Assembly: GCA_009380025.1 (NCBI GenBank) | Contig: WHSP01000010.1 | Coordinates: 1 to 59,368 of the forward strand | Origin: Gemmatimonas sp. | Lineage (GTDB): Bacteria > Gemmatimonadota > Gemmatimonadetes > Longimicrobiales > Longimicrobiaceae | Direction: 5' to 3' | DNA: 59,368 nt | In this document: piece by piece, positions 9,589 to 17,595 of the stretch | How positions within the stretch are numbered: position 1 is the first letter of the stretch | Layout of the letters: the number at the start of each line of letters is the position of its first letter | Translations under genes and position numbers: made by a program | Notes under the pieces: model-generated | Told to the model about the DNA's origin: nothing | The model's input: only the letters and a program-made list of their open reading frames with translations | Database searches by the model: none

Positions 9589-9726
9589 TCATGTCCCTAC
9601 GCCAGAGCCAATGATCGGCCGCGAGCTCTCCCCTGGTGTGTCAGCAGCTCCGGTTGGGTGTGAGTCGCACGCCGAGAACGTGACGACGAGGACGATGGAC
9701 GCAAACAGGGCGCGGGTGATTCTCAT
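9589..9726 (-). CDS. 45-residue lipoprotein, unknown
   Basis: A short minus-strand frame, too small for ordinary gene calling. It starts ATG at 9726 behind a ribosome-like GAGG about 10 bases upstream and ends TGA at 9589. The product has a basic start (MRITR), a hydrophobic core (ALFASIVLVVTF) and a lipobox FSAC with the predicted lipidated cysteine at position 20. A mature tail of only 26 residues follows (DSHPTGAADTPGES...). The Cys-Asp-Ser-x-Pro-Thr-Gly style is common in small exported proteins of Gemmatimonadota. It lies tail to tail with the TPR gene. It could be a membrane-tethered peptide or the source of a released peptide; function unknown. Confidence 0.6.
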   Translation of the reverse strand: MRITRALFASIVLVVTFSACDSHPTGAADTPGESSRPIIGSGVGT

Positions 9727-10117
9727 GATGACCAACCTCGCTGCGAGGGCGAACGATTAGATGGAGATTTCGTTTCCCAGCATAGGGATGTGTAGGCCGA
9801 AAGGCCCACGCCCGGGCAACCCAAATGCGCTCCTTTTAGGCCATAACGTGAATCGTACGAACTCGTTACCCGTCACCGCCGTTCACGTTACATGGACTCC
9901 TGACCTTCCCGGAAGTAAGCACCGCAGCCGTCTCCTTCCAAAATCAAGTTATCGTATCGCCTTTTCTGCTGCTTGGGGGATCTGACATCCGGAGTTGAGT
10001 CCCTGTGTGAACGGGCTGGGCGAGCTCTCGGCACGGGTTGCCAGGGGGTCACGCGAGATTGAGATTCATCAGACCATCGGCCTGGCAAGCACCGTAGCGG
10101 CACGGAGGGATAAGGCT
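9727..10117. other. intergenic region between the small lipoprotein and the response regulator
   Basis: About 390 bases with no convincing gene; a 74-codon frame here has no protein-like features. It holds the divergent control region for the lipoprotein (minus) and the response regulator (plus), including a perfect inverted pair described separately and a small GGCC-GAAA-GGCC hairpin near 9798. Confidence 0.5.
9844..9890. repeat. inverted repeat TAACGTGAA / TTCACGTTA
   Basis: Two perfectly complementary 9-base arms (9844-9852 and 9882-9890) separated by 29 bases, with further partial match outside (CCAT / CATGG). They lie in the region between the divergent lipoprotein and response regulator genes. 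The arrangement fits two half-sites of a transcription factor, perhaps the regulator itself, but this is inference. Confidence 0.4.
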
Positions 10118-10123
10118 GTGACC

Positions 10124-10771
10124 ATGAGGATTCTGTTGGTTGACGACCACGCCGTTCTGCGGGCGGGATTGAAGTCGTTGTTGGAAGCTGAGGCGGGCAT
10201 GGAGGTGGTGGGCGAAGCGGGAACAGGAGAGGAGGCGATCGAGCTCGCCGAGCGGATGAAGCCCGATGTGGTGGTGATGGATCTATCCATGCCTGGAATC
10301 GGGGGCTTGGAGGCGACGCGTCGAATAGCGGAGATGGACCAGGGAGCGCGGGTTCTCGTGCTGACGATGCACGGAGAAGAGGAGCATTTGCTCCCGGTTC
10401 TGGAGGCAGGCGGCTCCGGCTACGTGAACAAGCGGAGCGCGGACGAAGAGCTGATCGAGGCCATCAGAACGGTTGCACGCGGGGATGTGTTCCTGTACCC
10501 GAACGCCGCCAAGCTCCTGCTCCAGGGGTTTCGGGGGAAGGGTGAGCGGGGGGAGACTGAGGATCCACTGGATAGGCTGACTGACCGCGAAAGGGAAGTA
10601 CTGAGTCAGACGGCGGAGGGCTACAGTTCGGCGGAGATCGGGAAGAAGCTGTTCATCTCACCCAAGACGGTGGACACGTACCGATCCCGGATCATGGAAA
10701 AGTTGGGACTCCACCATCGGAGTGAACTCGTACGATTCGCGTTGCAGCAGGGGCTCCTGAAGGCCGAGTGA
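10124..10771 (+). CDS. LuxR/NarL-type response regulator (orphan)
   Basis: A 215-residue two-domain transcription factor. The receiver domain has the acidic pair D7-D8, phospho-acceptor D53, T81 and K103. The LuxR-type helix-turn-helix covers about residues 148-205 (LTDREREVL...AEIGKKLFISPKTVDTYRSRI). The ATG at 10124 is used here; a GTG six bases earlier (10118) is equally good and better spaced from GGAGG near 10104. No histidine kinase lies in the window, so its partner is elsewhere. Its stop is 9 bases before the fabF start, so the two are probably one transcript, which suggests a link to fatty-acid synthesis or simple co-location. Confidence 0.92.
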   Translation: MRILLVDDHAVLRAGLKSLLEAEAGMEVVGEAGTGEEAIELAERMKPDVVVMDLSMPGIGGLEATRRIAEMDQGARVLVLTMHGEEEHLLPVLEAGGSGYVNKRSADEELIEAIRTVARGDVFLYPNAAKLLLQGFRGKGERGETEDPLDRLTDREREVLSQTAEGYSSAEIGKKLFISPKTVDTYRSRIMEKLGLHHRSELVRFALQQGLLKAE

Positions 10772-10779
10772 GGAGCGTG

Positions 10780-12048
10780 ATGGAAAGAACGGATCGGCGA
10801 GTGGTGATTACTGGTGTCGGCCTAGTAACGGCACTGGGGAACACGTCGGAGGCGACGTGGAGAGGCGTTGTTGAGGGTCGATCGGGAATCGGGTCACTGA
10901 CGCGTTTCGACTCCGGTGATCTGCCGGAAGCGGTCAGGATCGCCGGTGAAGTAAAAGACTTCGTTGTCGAGCCTGTGCTGGATCGGAAGGAGGCCCGCCG
11001 GATGGACCTCTTCATCCAGTACGCGCTCGTAGCGGCTGACGAGGCGTTGCGTCATGCCGGGATGGGTGGGCTGACGAGGGTCCTGGATCCGGATGAGACG
11101 GGCGTTATCGTCGGGTCGGGGATCGGGGGAATCGGAACGATCCTGGACACCGCGGACCTGGCAAGAGAGAAGGGGACCGGTCGGGTGTCCCCTTTTTTCA
11201 TACCGGGCGTCATTGGCAATCTGGCGGCCGCCCAGATCGCGATACGAATCGGAGCACGAGGGCCGAACTACGCCACCGTATCGGCGTGTGCATCGAGCAA
11301 CCACGCGATCGGAGACGCGTACCATGTGATCCGCCGTGGCGATGCGACGACGATGGTCGCGGGTGGGGCCGAAGCTGCGTTGACGCAGCTGTCCTATGCC
11401 GGGTACCATGCGGCTCGGGCGCTGGCCACCGAGTACGACGCTCCGGAGACGGCATCGCGGCCGTTCGACCTACGCCGCAATGGCTTCGTTCACGCGGAAG
11501 GCGCGGGAATCTTGGTCCTCGAATCGTTGGAGAGCGCGCTCGATCGGAGAGCGACGATTCTCGCCGAGGTCCTCGGGATCGGTCTGAGTGCCGACGCGCA
11601 CCACGTAACGGCCCCCCCTGAGGACGGGGGAGGGGCCGGGCTGGCGATGCAGCGCGCTCTCCGGAGCGCCGGCTTGGGGCCGGAGGAAGTGGACTACATC
11701 AACGCGCACGGCACGTCGACGCCGGTCGGAGATCTGGCCGAGACGCGCGCAATCCGAAGGGTCTTTGGTCCGCACGCGGACCGGATCCCGATCTCGTCCA
11801 TCAAGTCCATGCTCGGTCATGCGCTGGGAGCGTCCGCCGCAATCGAGGCCGTGGTTTGCGTGAACGCGCTCCGGGAGAGCATTGTACCGCCGACGATCAA
11901 CCTGACGGACCCGGATCCCGAGTGCGATCTGGATTACGTCCCGCACGAGGCGCGGAGGGCCGATCTTCGGACGGCAATATCGAATTCATTCGGCTTCGGG
12001 GGCGCCAACACGGCTTTGGTCCTCGGCCGCTGGGAGAATAGTGAATAG
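10780..12048 (+). CDS. fabF: 3-oxoacyl-ACP synthase II (beta-ketoacyl synthase)
   Basis: Condenses malonyl-ACP with an acyl-ACP in fatty-acid chain elongation; cytoplasmic. The 422-residue protein has the complete Cys-His-His triad: C170 in SACASSNHAIG, H310 in NAHGTSTPVGD and H347 in KSMLGHALGASA. GAG ahead of GTGATG gives a ribosome site, and ATG 10780 is taken as start (GTG 10777 or 10768 are alternatives). It directly follows the response regulator. No acpP, fabG or fabD is adjacent, so this may be a second, specialised synthase and not the housekeeping copy; sequence alone cannot decide. Confidence 0.93.
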   Translation: MERTDRRVVITGVGLVTALGNTSEATWRGVVEGRSGIGSLTRFDSGDLPEAVRIAGEVKDFVVEPVLDRKEARRMDLFIQYALVAADEALRHAGMGGLTRVLDPDETGVIVGSGIGGIGTILDTADLAREKGTGRVSPFFIPGVIGNLAAAQIAIRIGARGPNYATVSACASSNHAIGDAYHVIRRGDATTMVAGGAEAALTQLSYAGYHAARALATEYDAPETASRPFDLRRNGFVHAEGAGILVLESLESALDRRATILAEVLGIGLSADAHHVTAPPEDGGGAGLAMQRALRSAGLGPEEVDYINAHGTSTPVGDLAETRAIRRVFGPHADRIPISSIKSMLGHALGASAAIEAVVCVNALRESIVPPTINLTDPDPECDLDYVPHEARRADLRTAISNSFGFGGANTALVLGRWENSE

Positions 12049-12095
12049 TGAATGGATGAACGCGTTTACCATTCACCTTTCACCATTCACCATTC
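12036..12095. terminator. inverted GTGAATGGTGAAT-type repeat, likely bidirectional terminator
   Basis: The left arm (12036-12055, repeated GTGAAT units that include the fabF stop) pairs with a right arm rich in ATTCACC units (12069-12095). It sits exactly between the convergent fabF and CBS genes. A second structure built from the same units is at 35960-36036, again between convergent genes. Confidence 0.5.
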
Positions 12096-12112
12096 CCGCC
12101 GGTCTTCTGACT

Positions 12113-13015
12113 TCAGGCGGATGCCCTGCCCTCCGTAGCCATCCGCTCGGGGTGAGCGGGCTCACTGATCGTTTCGACGACCGAGCCAACCTCCCGCTCG
12201 CGGTCGCGGTCGCGACTCGCGTAGTCCACCGCCAGGTCAGCCTGGGCAATGATGCCGACGAGGCGGCCCTCCCGATCGATGACGGGAACTCGCCGCACCT
12301 GCTCCTGCCTCATCACCCGCATTACGTCGCGAACCGAGTCGTTTTTGTTGACGCACCGGACGCGGTGGGTCATGCAATCGCCGACGTTGAGATTGCCGTC
12401 CTTGCCCTCGGCGACGGCGCGAACTGCAATGTCCCTATCGGTGATGACTCCCTTCAGGCGCCACTTGTCCGAACCATCCACTACCGGGATGATGCCGACG
12501 TCGAGGTCGCGCATCAACGTGGCGGCCTCGGAGACCATTGCTTCGGGTGTGACGACTTGCGGATCCCCGGTCATGATCTCCGACGCCCGCATCCGGTGCC
12601 TCTCGTCCGACCGGGAGCGTGTCGGAGCCTCTGCGAGCTCGCCCCAGCCGCCACCGTATCCGGACTCCATCGAGGGATAGCCGGCGCCCCAGCCAGCGGG
12701 AGGATAGCCCCCGCCCGGCGATCGGAAACCCGGACCGAAACCTCCGCGGAAGTCGGCTCCGTACCCCGCGGGCAAACCAAACCGACCGGTCCGTGATCCT
12801 CTGATTTCCCACTCGTCGGCGCGGTTGGGTTGATCGTACCCGGCGTTCGGCATACCGGCGTAGCCCTCGCCGTACCAACCCTCCTCCCCCGGGAAGTCGC
12901 GCCAATCCGATCCCCAGCCATCGGAGCGCATGCCCCCAATCGCAGCTCCGGGTGGCTGCCAACGCCCGTAGTCCCGTCCGTAGTCTCGGCGGAAATTCCT
13001 GTCGTAGGGTGCCAT
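12113..13015 (-). CDS. CBS-domain protein with Gly/Tyr-rich N-terminal extension
   Basis: A 300-residue protein with two parts. Residues 1-140 are low complexity, rich in Gly, Tyr, Trp, Arg and Asp (RDYGRDYGRW, GYGGGWGE), with no signal peptide. Residues 145-200 and 212-265 form a CBS pair (SEIMTGDPQVVTP..., VGDCMTHRVRCV...), each ending in the usual G-x-ITDRD or G-IIAQADL strand. CBS pairs bind adenine nucleotides such as AMP, ATP or SAM. A strong ribosome site (GGAGG) precedes the ATG at 13015. The extension looks disordered and may drive self-association; the role is unknown. It is last in the minus-strand block after SURF1. Confidence 0.88.
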   Translation of the reverse strand: MAPYDRNFRRDYGRDYGRWQPPGAAIGGMRSDGWGSDWRDFPGEEGWYGEGYAGMPNAGYDQPNRADEWEIRGSRTGRFGLPAGYGADFRGGFGPGFRSPGGGYPPAGWGAGYPSMESGYGGGWGELAEAPTRSRSDERHRMRASEIMTGDPQVVTPEAMVSEAATLMRDLDVGIIPVVDGSDKWRLKGVITDRDIAVRAVAEGKDGNLNVGDCMTHRVRCVNKNDSVRDVMRVMRQEQVRRVPVIDREGRLVGIIAQADLAVDYASRDRDREREVGSVVETISEPAHPERMATEGRASA

Positions 13016-13144
13016 CGTCGCCTCCTGCTCACGGTGGGGGATCCAGCACTTCGGGGGCGGGACAGGGGATGCAAGGAATACACCGGTTGCCGCGATCGGT
13101 TTGTCACGCGAATGGTGTTGTCTCGGACGTCGAACCCGTGGAAG

Positions 13145-13177
13145 CAACTGGCAACTGGCCGCTGGCAACCAGGAGCC
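13145..13177. repeat. degenerate CTGGCAA-unit repeat
   Basis: Three CTGGCAA/CTGGCC-type units in tandem just downstream of the SURF1 stop. Similar units occur at 17596-17657, just downstream of the corA stop, and both copies are followed by CCTCTC. They may form part of a 3' end structure. Confidence 0.35.
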
Positions 13178-13179
13178 TC

Positions 13180-13941
13180 TCATCCGGAATCCAGCGGAGC
13201 TCCAGGCCGTTGCCGCAGCCACCTTCCGACGAGAGTCAGATAGCCGAGGACCGCGATCGCGGCGAAGCTGAACCATTGAAACGCATAGCCGAGGTGGGGG
13301 CCCTCGTCCAGGGCGGGAAGCGGGACCGGAACCGGGGATGGTTCCCCGCCTGTCGTCGACGTGGCTTCCAGATAGAGGGGGAGGAGGGGAAGATCGAGTT
13401 GGTCGACGAGGGTTCGATAGTCGAGACGACGGAATGTGGCGATCGCGGTATCCGCGACCTGAATCGCCAGCGGAGAGGCGTCCGCCCCGGCGTCTGGGAT
13501 CGATCGGAGAATCCCTTCGAATACGTGGCGCCCACGAAGCGCGAAGGGACGTGGGTCGAGAGTCGCGGCGTCGGGAGACGGAAGCCATCCGCGATTGACC
13601 AGCACGAGCTGCCCGGATTCGGCCGCTCTGAGGATAGAGGTAAGGTGAACGCCTGGGCTACCGTTGTGAGAACGCCCGCGGAGTAGCAGGTCGCTGCCTT
13701 CGATCACGGTTCCTCGGGCGATCGACCGGCGGTACTGGTAGGCTTCGGGGTGGGAGGCGACCGCGGACATGGCAACGGAATCGAGCTCGATCGGAGGCTC
13801 AGCGAGAGCGCTGGATAGAGAGGCATTCAGCTCTCGCCGCTGCTCCAGCCGGTCGAGCTGCCAGAGACCAAGGCGTATGCAAACGGCTGCGACCACCACG
13901 GCGACGATCCCAGCTACGACTCCCGCGGTGGAGACCTTCAT
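13180..13941 (-). CDS. SURF1-family cytochrome oxidase assembly protein
   Basis: Inner-membrane protein of 253 aa that helps insert heme a into cytochrome c oxidase subunit I. It shows the family plan: an N-terminal membrane span (about 5-22, GVVAGIVAVVVAAVCIRLGLWQLDRL, with the conserved GxWQxxR-like end), a periplasmic domain with VNRGWLP, and a C-terminal span with the family pattern HLGYAFQWFSFA. The start ATG 13941 is just before the span; the upstream frame is not protein-like. The preceding tiny membrane protein ends 16 bases before. Oxidase subunit genes are not in the window. Confidence 0.9.
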   Translation of the reverse strand: MKVSTAGVVAGIVAVVVAAVCIRLGLWQLDRLEQRRELNASLSSALAEPPIELDSVAMSAVASHPEAYQYRRSIARGTVIEGSDLLLRGRSHNGSPGVHLTSILRAAESGQLVLVNRGWLPSPDAATLDPRPFALRGRHVFEGILRSIPDAGADASPLAIQVADTAIATFRRLDYRTLVDQLDLPLLPLYLEATSTTGGEPSPVPVPLPALDEGPHLGYAFQWFSFAAIAVLGYLTLVGRWLRQRPGAPLDSG

Positions 13942-13957
13942 TCGCCTGGTTCTCCGG

Positions 13958-14182
13958 TCAGCGCCACTCCTCGTCGTCGGATTCCGCCCATGGCTCCTCG
14001 TGGAGCCACTCGTCCTCTGCCTCACGGATCGCCTCCACGTCGAGCTCGCCGCCATCCTCGCCTAGCGAAGCCCGCCACGGTTCTTCCTCGTATTCCCGCG
14101 ATTCGTAGGACTTGCGCTTCCGCATCGCAGCGGCGGCCCCGATCATCACGAGGACGGCCATCAGGATCCAGAGCATGGTCAT
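13958..14182 (-). CDS. tiny acidic single-span membrane protein
   Basis: A 74-residue product with an N-terminal hydrophobic span (MLWILMAVLVMIGAAAAM) followed by a short basic stop-transfer stretch (RKRK) and a very acidic tail rich in Glu, Asp and Trp. The frame opens much further upstream, but only this part looks like protein; ATG 14182 or 14176 fits. The stop is 16 bases before the SURF1 start, which suggests co-expression and perhaps a role in oxidase assembly, as for other very small oxidase-linked proteins. I do not recognise a named family. Confidence 0.6.
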   Translation of the reverse strand: MTMLWILMAVLVMIGAAAAMRKRKSYESREYEEEPWRASLGEDGGELDVEAIREAEDEWLHEEPWAESDDEEWR

Positions 14183-14527
14183 TTCCAGCAGTAGCGGAAA
14201 CGAACGGTACATCTTCCTGTAAGGTACGGCGGGTGGGCCGGATACAGCAACGTGGATAGCGGTCTTGACCGATGTAGGGAGCGAATAGGCGCCTCCAGAC
14301 CGCGGGCACGGGTCCGGCGACGGGATTCGCGCTTGCGCGACCGTGTCAGAAGGGCGGAACCCATTGACGATGGCTACAGCTTCCTGGGACCGCGGTCCCA
14401 CATGGACACCGCGTGCCGCGGCGAGTCGCCCGCGCTCCCAGGAGGATCGCGAGTGGTTCTGCACTACTTCATGGATGGAACTAACGGTTTCTGGCCTGCG
14501 GGCTCCAGCGGCAATTGGGGCATGGAT
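14183..14527. other. intergenic region, no gene seen
   Basis: About 345 bases between the DUF3618 gene and the tiny membrane protein. No frame looks protein-like on either strand. It contains a perfect 16-bp palindrome, TGGGACCGCGGTCCCA, at 14385-14400, which could be an operator; nothing else stands out. Confidence 0.4.
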
Positions 14528-15070
14528 CTAGAAGCGCCTCCGCCATCCATCGGCGATGATGTCCGCCGCGCCCACGACGTATTCGCCGAGTCGGCCCGAG
14601 ACCACGTCGCGAAAAGCGCTGAACCTGGAGCGGCCGTTTCGGTGCTCCTCCGCCTCCCAGTCGTCATCGTCCCATTCATCCTCCTCAATGGGAGGAGGCG
14701 CCGCCAGGTCGGCGGCTGTCTCGAGCTCCTCGAGCTCGTCCTCCTGGGAGCGAGCGATCGCCAAGAGTCTTCGAGCACGCGATTCCCACAGTGCCGCGCG
14801 CGCTTCCGCCTTCGGATCTCGCGGTTCCTCCTCGCCGCCTCCAGTCAATAGGCCGAGGACGAGACCAACGACGAGCGCCGCCCCGGCCGCCTGAAGGGGC
14901 CGCTCCCGAATCTTCGCACCGATGTCGAGACGCTCCCTCAATCGCTGCCGCTTGCGAAGGAGGACGTCCTCGATTTCATCGATGGTGTGGGACATGCGAT
15001 CCCGTGTCCGCTCGATTTCGGCTCGGGCGGCTTCGGGGTCGTTCGGGGGCGATTGGATTTCGTGTGGCAT
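14528..15070 (-). CDS. DUF3618-type membrane protein
   Basis: A 180-residue protein. It begins with the DUF3618 pattern (about residues 10-45, ARAEIERTRDRMSHTIDEIEDVL), a charged amphipathic helix, followed by a hydrophobic GAALVVGLVLGLLTGG segment (about 67-82) and a long acidic C-terminal half (EEDEWDDDDWEAEE). Proteins of this family occur in stress or envelope gene sets; the molecular function is unknown. It follows the ferritin-like gene by 10 bases and is surely co-transcribed with it. Confidence 0.8.
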   Translation of the reverse strand: MPHEIQSPPNDPEAARAEIERTRDRMSHTIDEIEDVLLRKRQRLRERLDIGAKIRERPLQAAGAALVVGLVLGLLTGGGEEEPRDPKAEARAALWESRARRLLAIARSQEDELEELETAADLAAPPPIEEDEWDDDDWEAEEHRNGRSRFSAFRDVVSGRLGEYVVGAADIIADGWRRRF

Positions 15071-15080
15071 GGCGTCTGAC

Positions 15081-15929
15081 CTATCGGAGGATCCGGCCGA
15101 GCACGAAGCCGATACCGAGTGAGGCGAGGAGCGCGGGAGCCGGACTCCCCCGGACCGCCCGCTCGAGCATCTGCGTCGGATCGCCGCCGTCTCGCAGATA
15201 GGAAGCTGTCGACTCGAGGCCGCGAGCCACTCGCTGTGCACCCTCGCCCACCTTCCCTCGCATCCCGTCCGCCCCGCTTTCTTCAGCCGCAATGCGATCC
15301 AACTGGACGGCAGCCTCATCGAGCCCACTTGCGGCGCGCCGGAGCGCGACGTGTGCGGCGCCCTCGAGACGCACCTGCGCCTGCTCGCCGAGTCGACGAA
15401 CACGAGCGACCCCATCTCGCACCTGGTGCGCCAGTTCCTGCTCGGACGATTGGCCCCCGCCCATCAGCTCGAGAACCCAGTCATAGTGCCGTCTTTCGTC
15501 CAGCGCATGCCGATCGACGAGAGTCTTCACCGGGCCGTTCCAGGACTCCGCCTTCCGCGAGTAGCGTCCATACTTGCGCAGGATCCGCAGCTCGTTCCGG
15601 CGCCAGACCCGGAGGAGGCCGGAGTCGCCAGCGGCACCACTGATTTCCTGCACCGCCTGCCTCAACGGGCCCATGACGTGTGGCTCGTTCATGGGCCGCC
15701 CCCCGAGATCCAGGATCAGATCGTTCAACGCACGGATGTGATCCTGGTGATCGCGCTTGAAACCCTCGATCTGACGGACGTGCTCCGGGTTCTCGAGTTG
15801 TTCGATCGCGATCTCATACGCTCCGATCGCATCATGGTCGAGCTGGAGGAGATCGTTGAGTCCGTCGATCATCTCGGATACGGCTACGCGGCCGGCACCG
15901 TCCGTTGCAGGATCCCCTATCCTTGTCAC
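15081..15929 (-). CDS. ferritin-like four-helix protein (DUF2383-like) with C-terminal membrane helix
   Basis: A 282-residue protein. The first part (about 20-150) resembles the DUF2383/PA2169 ferritin-like bundle, with LLQLDHDAIGAYEIAIEQL, FKRDHQDHIRAL and HALDERRHYDWV spaced as helices with possible metal-binding His and Glu residues. Residues about 170-240 are a helical linker, and the C terminus (PALLASLGIGFVLGRILR) is a glycine-rich membrane helix of the kind seen in DUF883/YqjD-like proteins. The start is GTG 15929 with GGGAG seven bases upstream; ATG 15872 is an alternative. Together with the DUF3618 gene it suggests a membrane-linked stress function, by inference. Confidence 0.75.
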   Translation of the reverse strand: MTRIGDPATDGAGRVAVSEMIDGLNDLLQLDHDAIGAYEIAIEQLENPEHVRQIEGFKRDHQDHIRALNDLILDLGGRPMNEPHVMGPLRQAVQEISGAAGDSGLLRVWRRNELRILRKYGRYSRKAESWNGPVKTLVDRHALDERRHYDWVLELMGGGQSSEQELAHQVRDGVARVRRLGEQAQVRLEGAAHVALRRAASGLDEAAVQLDRIAAEESGADGMRGKVGEGAQRVARGLESTASYLRDGGDPTQMLERAVRGSPAPALLASLGIGFVLGRILR

Positions 15930-16117
15930 GGCTTCTCCCTCACTTTCTGGAGGCGACCACCGAGCGTTCCGAGCCTTTCCAGCCCCGAGGTACCTGCCCG
16001 TGGCGCGAAATGTCAGGACGCACTAAGCATTCCAGCCCCCAGTCGCGACAGCAGGCCTCGAGTCGATCACCGCGGCTGGCTTGCTCGAGGAGCCCGCGGA
16101 ACCCGAAACCCAGAACC

Positions 16118-16406
16118 ATGGGAAACGTCGAGGACAAGGTAGTGATGATCACGGGGGCCTCCCGTGGCCTGGGCGCTGCACTCGCGGAGGTTTGCGCGGC
16201 CGCGGCCCCAGCCCTTCGATCTGCGCGCGAGATCCGGACGCCCTCGGGGAGGTGCGCGGTCGCGTCGTACGAATGGGGCGAGCAGCCGGAGAGTGTCAAG
16301 GCACCGGTTCGGTGGCTCCTCTGCTGTGCTGGCTGGCGAGCACCCATCGGCAACGGTGTCGGGACGGAGATTTGCGGCCGACGACTGGCTCGATGAACGA
16401 GCCTGA
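16118..16406 (+). pseudogene. remnant of a short-chain dehydrogenase/reductase
   Basis: Starts like a true SDR (MGNVEDKVVMITGASRGLG with the TGxxxGxG nucleotide motif). Similarity then stops after about 28 residues, resumes as a possible ESVKAPVRWLL piece, and ends in another frame with a family-like tail (TVSGRRFAADDWLDERA) that stops at 16406. A functional SDR is about 250 residues. The catalytic Ser-Tyr-Lys region is missing, so internal deletion plus a frameshift is the simplest reading. Confidence 0.6.
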
Positions 16407-16439
16407 AGTGCAAACAAAACTTGCCTCTGGGATAACCAC

Positions 16440-16973
16440 ATGAGCCGTTTTTCAAGGGATCGCACCGTGCGTTTTGGCGCCCTCATCGCGCTCACGTTTG
16501 TCAGCTTGTCGGTCGCGGGGTGCGCCGCACTCGGCGGGCTCGGGATCCAGGCCCCGACCTTCAACGTCGTGCCGGACCAGCCCTCAGAGCTACGGCTGAT
16601 GGGTCCCTCGATTCAGAATCCCTTGGGCGGCGCTTCGGTCAGACTCTTCGCACGTGTCGAGAATCCGAATCCCGTCGGTATCACGCTGACCTCTGTCGCG
16701 GGCACCCTTCGCCTCGAGGGCCAGGAGGCCGCCGACGTCGACTTCCCCGTCGGCGTACCGCTCCAGGCAGGGGGCTCGACTGTCGTACCCCTCGATCTGA
16801 CGATCGGCTTCGCCAACCTCGCCGAATTGGCCGATGTCATCAGGCGCGCGGTTGGCCGGGGCGAAGTCGGCTTCTCCCTCCGTGGCACTGCGACGGTCGA
16901 TGCCGGCGTCCTGGGGCAGCCCACCTTCGGCCCGATGACCCTGCTCGAGGGATCCTTGGACGCGGGTCCCTGA
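16440..16973 (+). CDS. LEA14-like (late embryogenesis abundant type 2) lipoprotein
   Basis: A 177-residue exported lipoprotein. The signal peptide has hydrophobic residues 12-26 and lipobox VAGC, with the lipidated cysteine near residue 28. The mature part resembles the WHy/LEA-2 beta fold (FARVENPNPVGITLTSVAGTLRLEG...VPLQAGGSTVVPLDLTIGF). These domains occur in proteins linked to desiccation or envelope stress; no enzymatic residues are expected. It is preceded by a dehydrogenase remnant and has no clear operon partner. Confidence 0.8.
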   Translation: MSRFSRDRTVRFGALIALTFVSLSVAGCAALGGLGIQAPTFNVVPDQPSELRLMGPSIQNPLGGASVRLFARVENPNPVGITLTSVAGTLRLEGQEAADVDFPVGVPLQAGGSTVVPLDLTIGFANLAELADVIRRAVGRGEVGFSLRGTATVDAGVLGQPTFGPMTLLEGSLDAGP

Positions 16974-17054
16974 TCGGGTCGCCTCGGGGAAAAAAGGGGG
17001 GGCGATCGATGTGAGTCGACCACCCCCGGCAGTAGTATTCGGTCACCGACGACT

Positions 17055-17348
17055 TCAGTCCCCGTAAACCGCCCCCGCAAGGATTCCGATCGCCCGCTGG
17101 CAACGGTGGCAGTACAGGGCCGCGGCATAGTCGCCTTCCGGCTCGGTCATCGAGGCGAATCCGTCAGAATCGATCTCCGGCTCAATGAAGGCGAGAACTT
17201 CGATCTGTTCCGGCCCACAGGTGGGGCACGGAACGTTGGAGGGATCTCGGCGATACGCCATGAGGAGCTCCAGCGCCTCCGCGTCCGTGAAGGGCCCGCT
17301 CGGCTGCGGCAGCTCCGCCCCGGCCATCAAGTGCGCTATGCGGTTCAT
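17055..17348 (-). CDS. small zinc-ribbon-like protein
   Basis: A 97-residue soluble protein with two CxxC pairs, CPTC at about residues 41-44 and CHRC at about 80-83, spaced to form a single zinc site. An acidic middle segment lies between them, and there is no signal peptide. The start has an excellent ribosome site (AAGGAGG, seven bases from ATG 17348). A sigma70-like promoter is visible about 90 bases upstream. I do not recognise a named family. A role in binding nucleic acid or protein is possible but unsupported. Confidence 0.75.
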   Translation of the reverse strand: MNRIAHLMAGAELPQPSGPFTDAEALELLMAYRRDPSNVPCPTCGPEQIEVLAFIEPEIDSDGFASMTEPEGDYAAALYCHRCQRAIGILAGAVYGD

Positions 17349-17436
17349 CCGCCCCTCCTTATCCGAAAAGGGTCCGCCGGGGTTGACCCGAACAAAGCCC
17401 TATCCGTTGTATTGCAAGGTTCTGACGTCGTCCCAC

Positions 17437-17465
17437 CTAATACTCTTTGCAACAACCGTTCTCAA
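17437..17465 (-). promoter_or_regulatory. putative sigma70-type promoter of the zinc-ribbon gene
   Basis: On the minus strand, TTGAGA (17460-17465) and TATTAG (17437-17442) are separated by exactly 17 bases, reading toward the gene that starts at 17348. Matches to consensus are 5/6 and 4/6. The leader would be about 80 bases. Confidence 0.45.
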
Positions 17466-17595
17466 ATTGTCAGTTGATGTAAATATATGTTATTTCGTGC
17501 TTTATGACGTTTTTGCAAGGAGTTTCCGCCGGTTGGGTGCCGCGAGTGGACGCCGTCGGGGACACGTGTGTGAACGGGCTCCGCTGCCGGCCGCC

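Noticed and set aside
9761-9985. A 74-codon plus-strand frame in the response regulator promoter region
   Set aside because: No ribosome site or hydrophobic/structured pattern; the inverted repeat and divergent promoters explain the region better.
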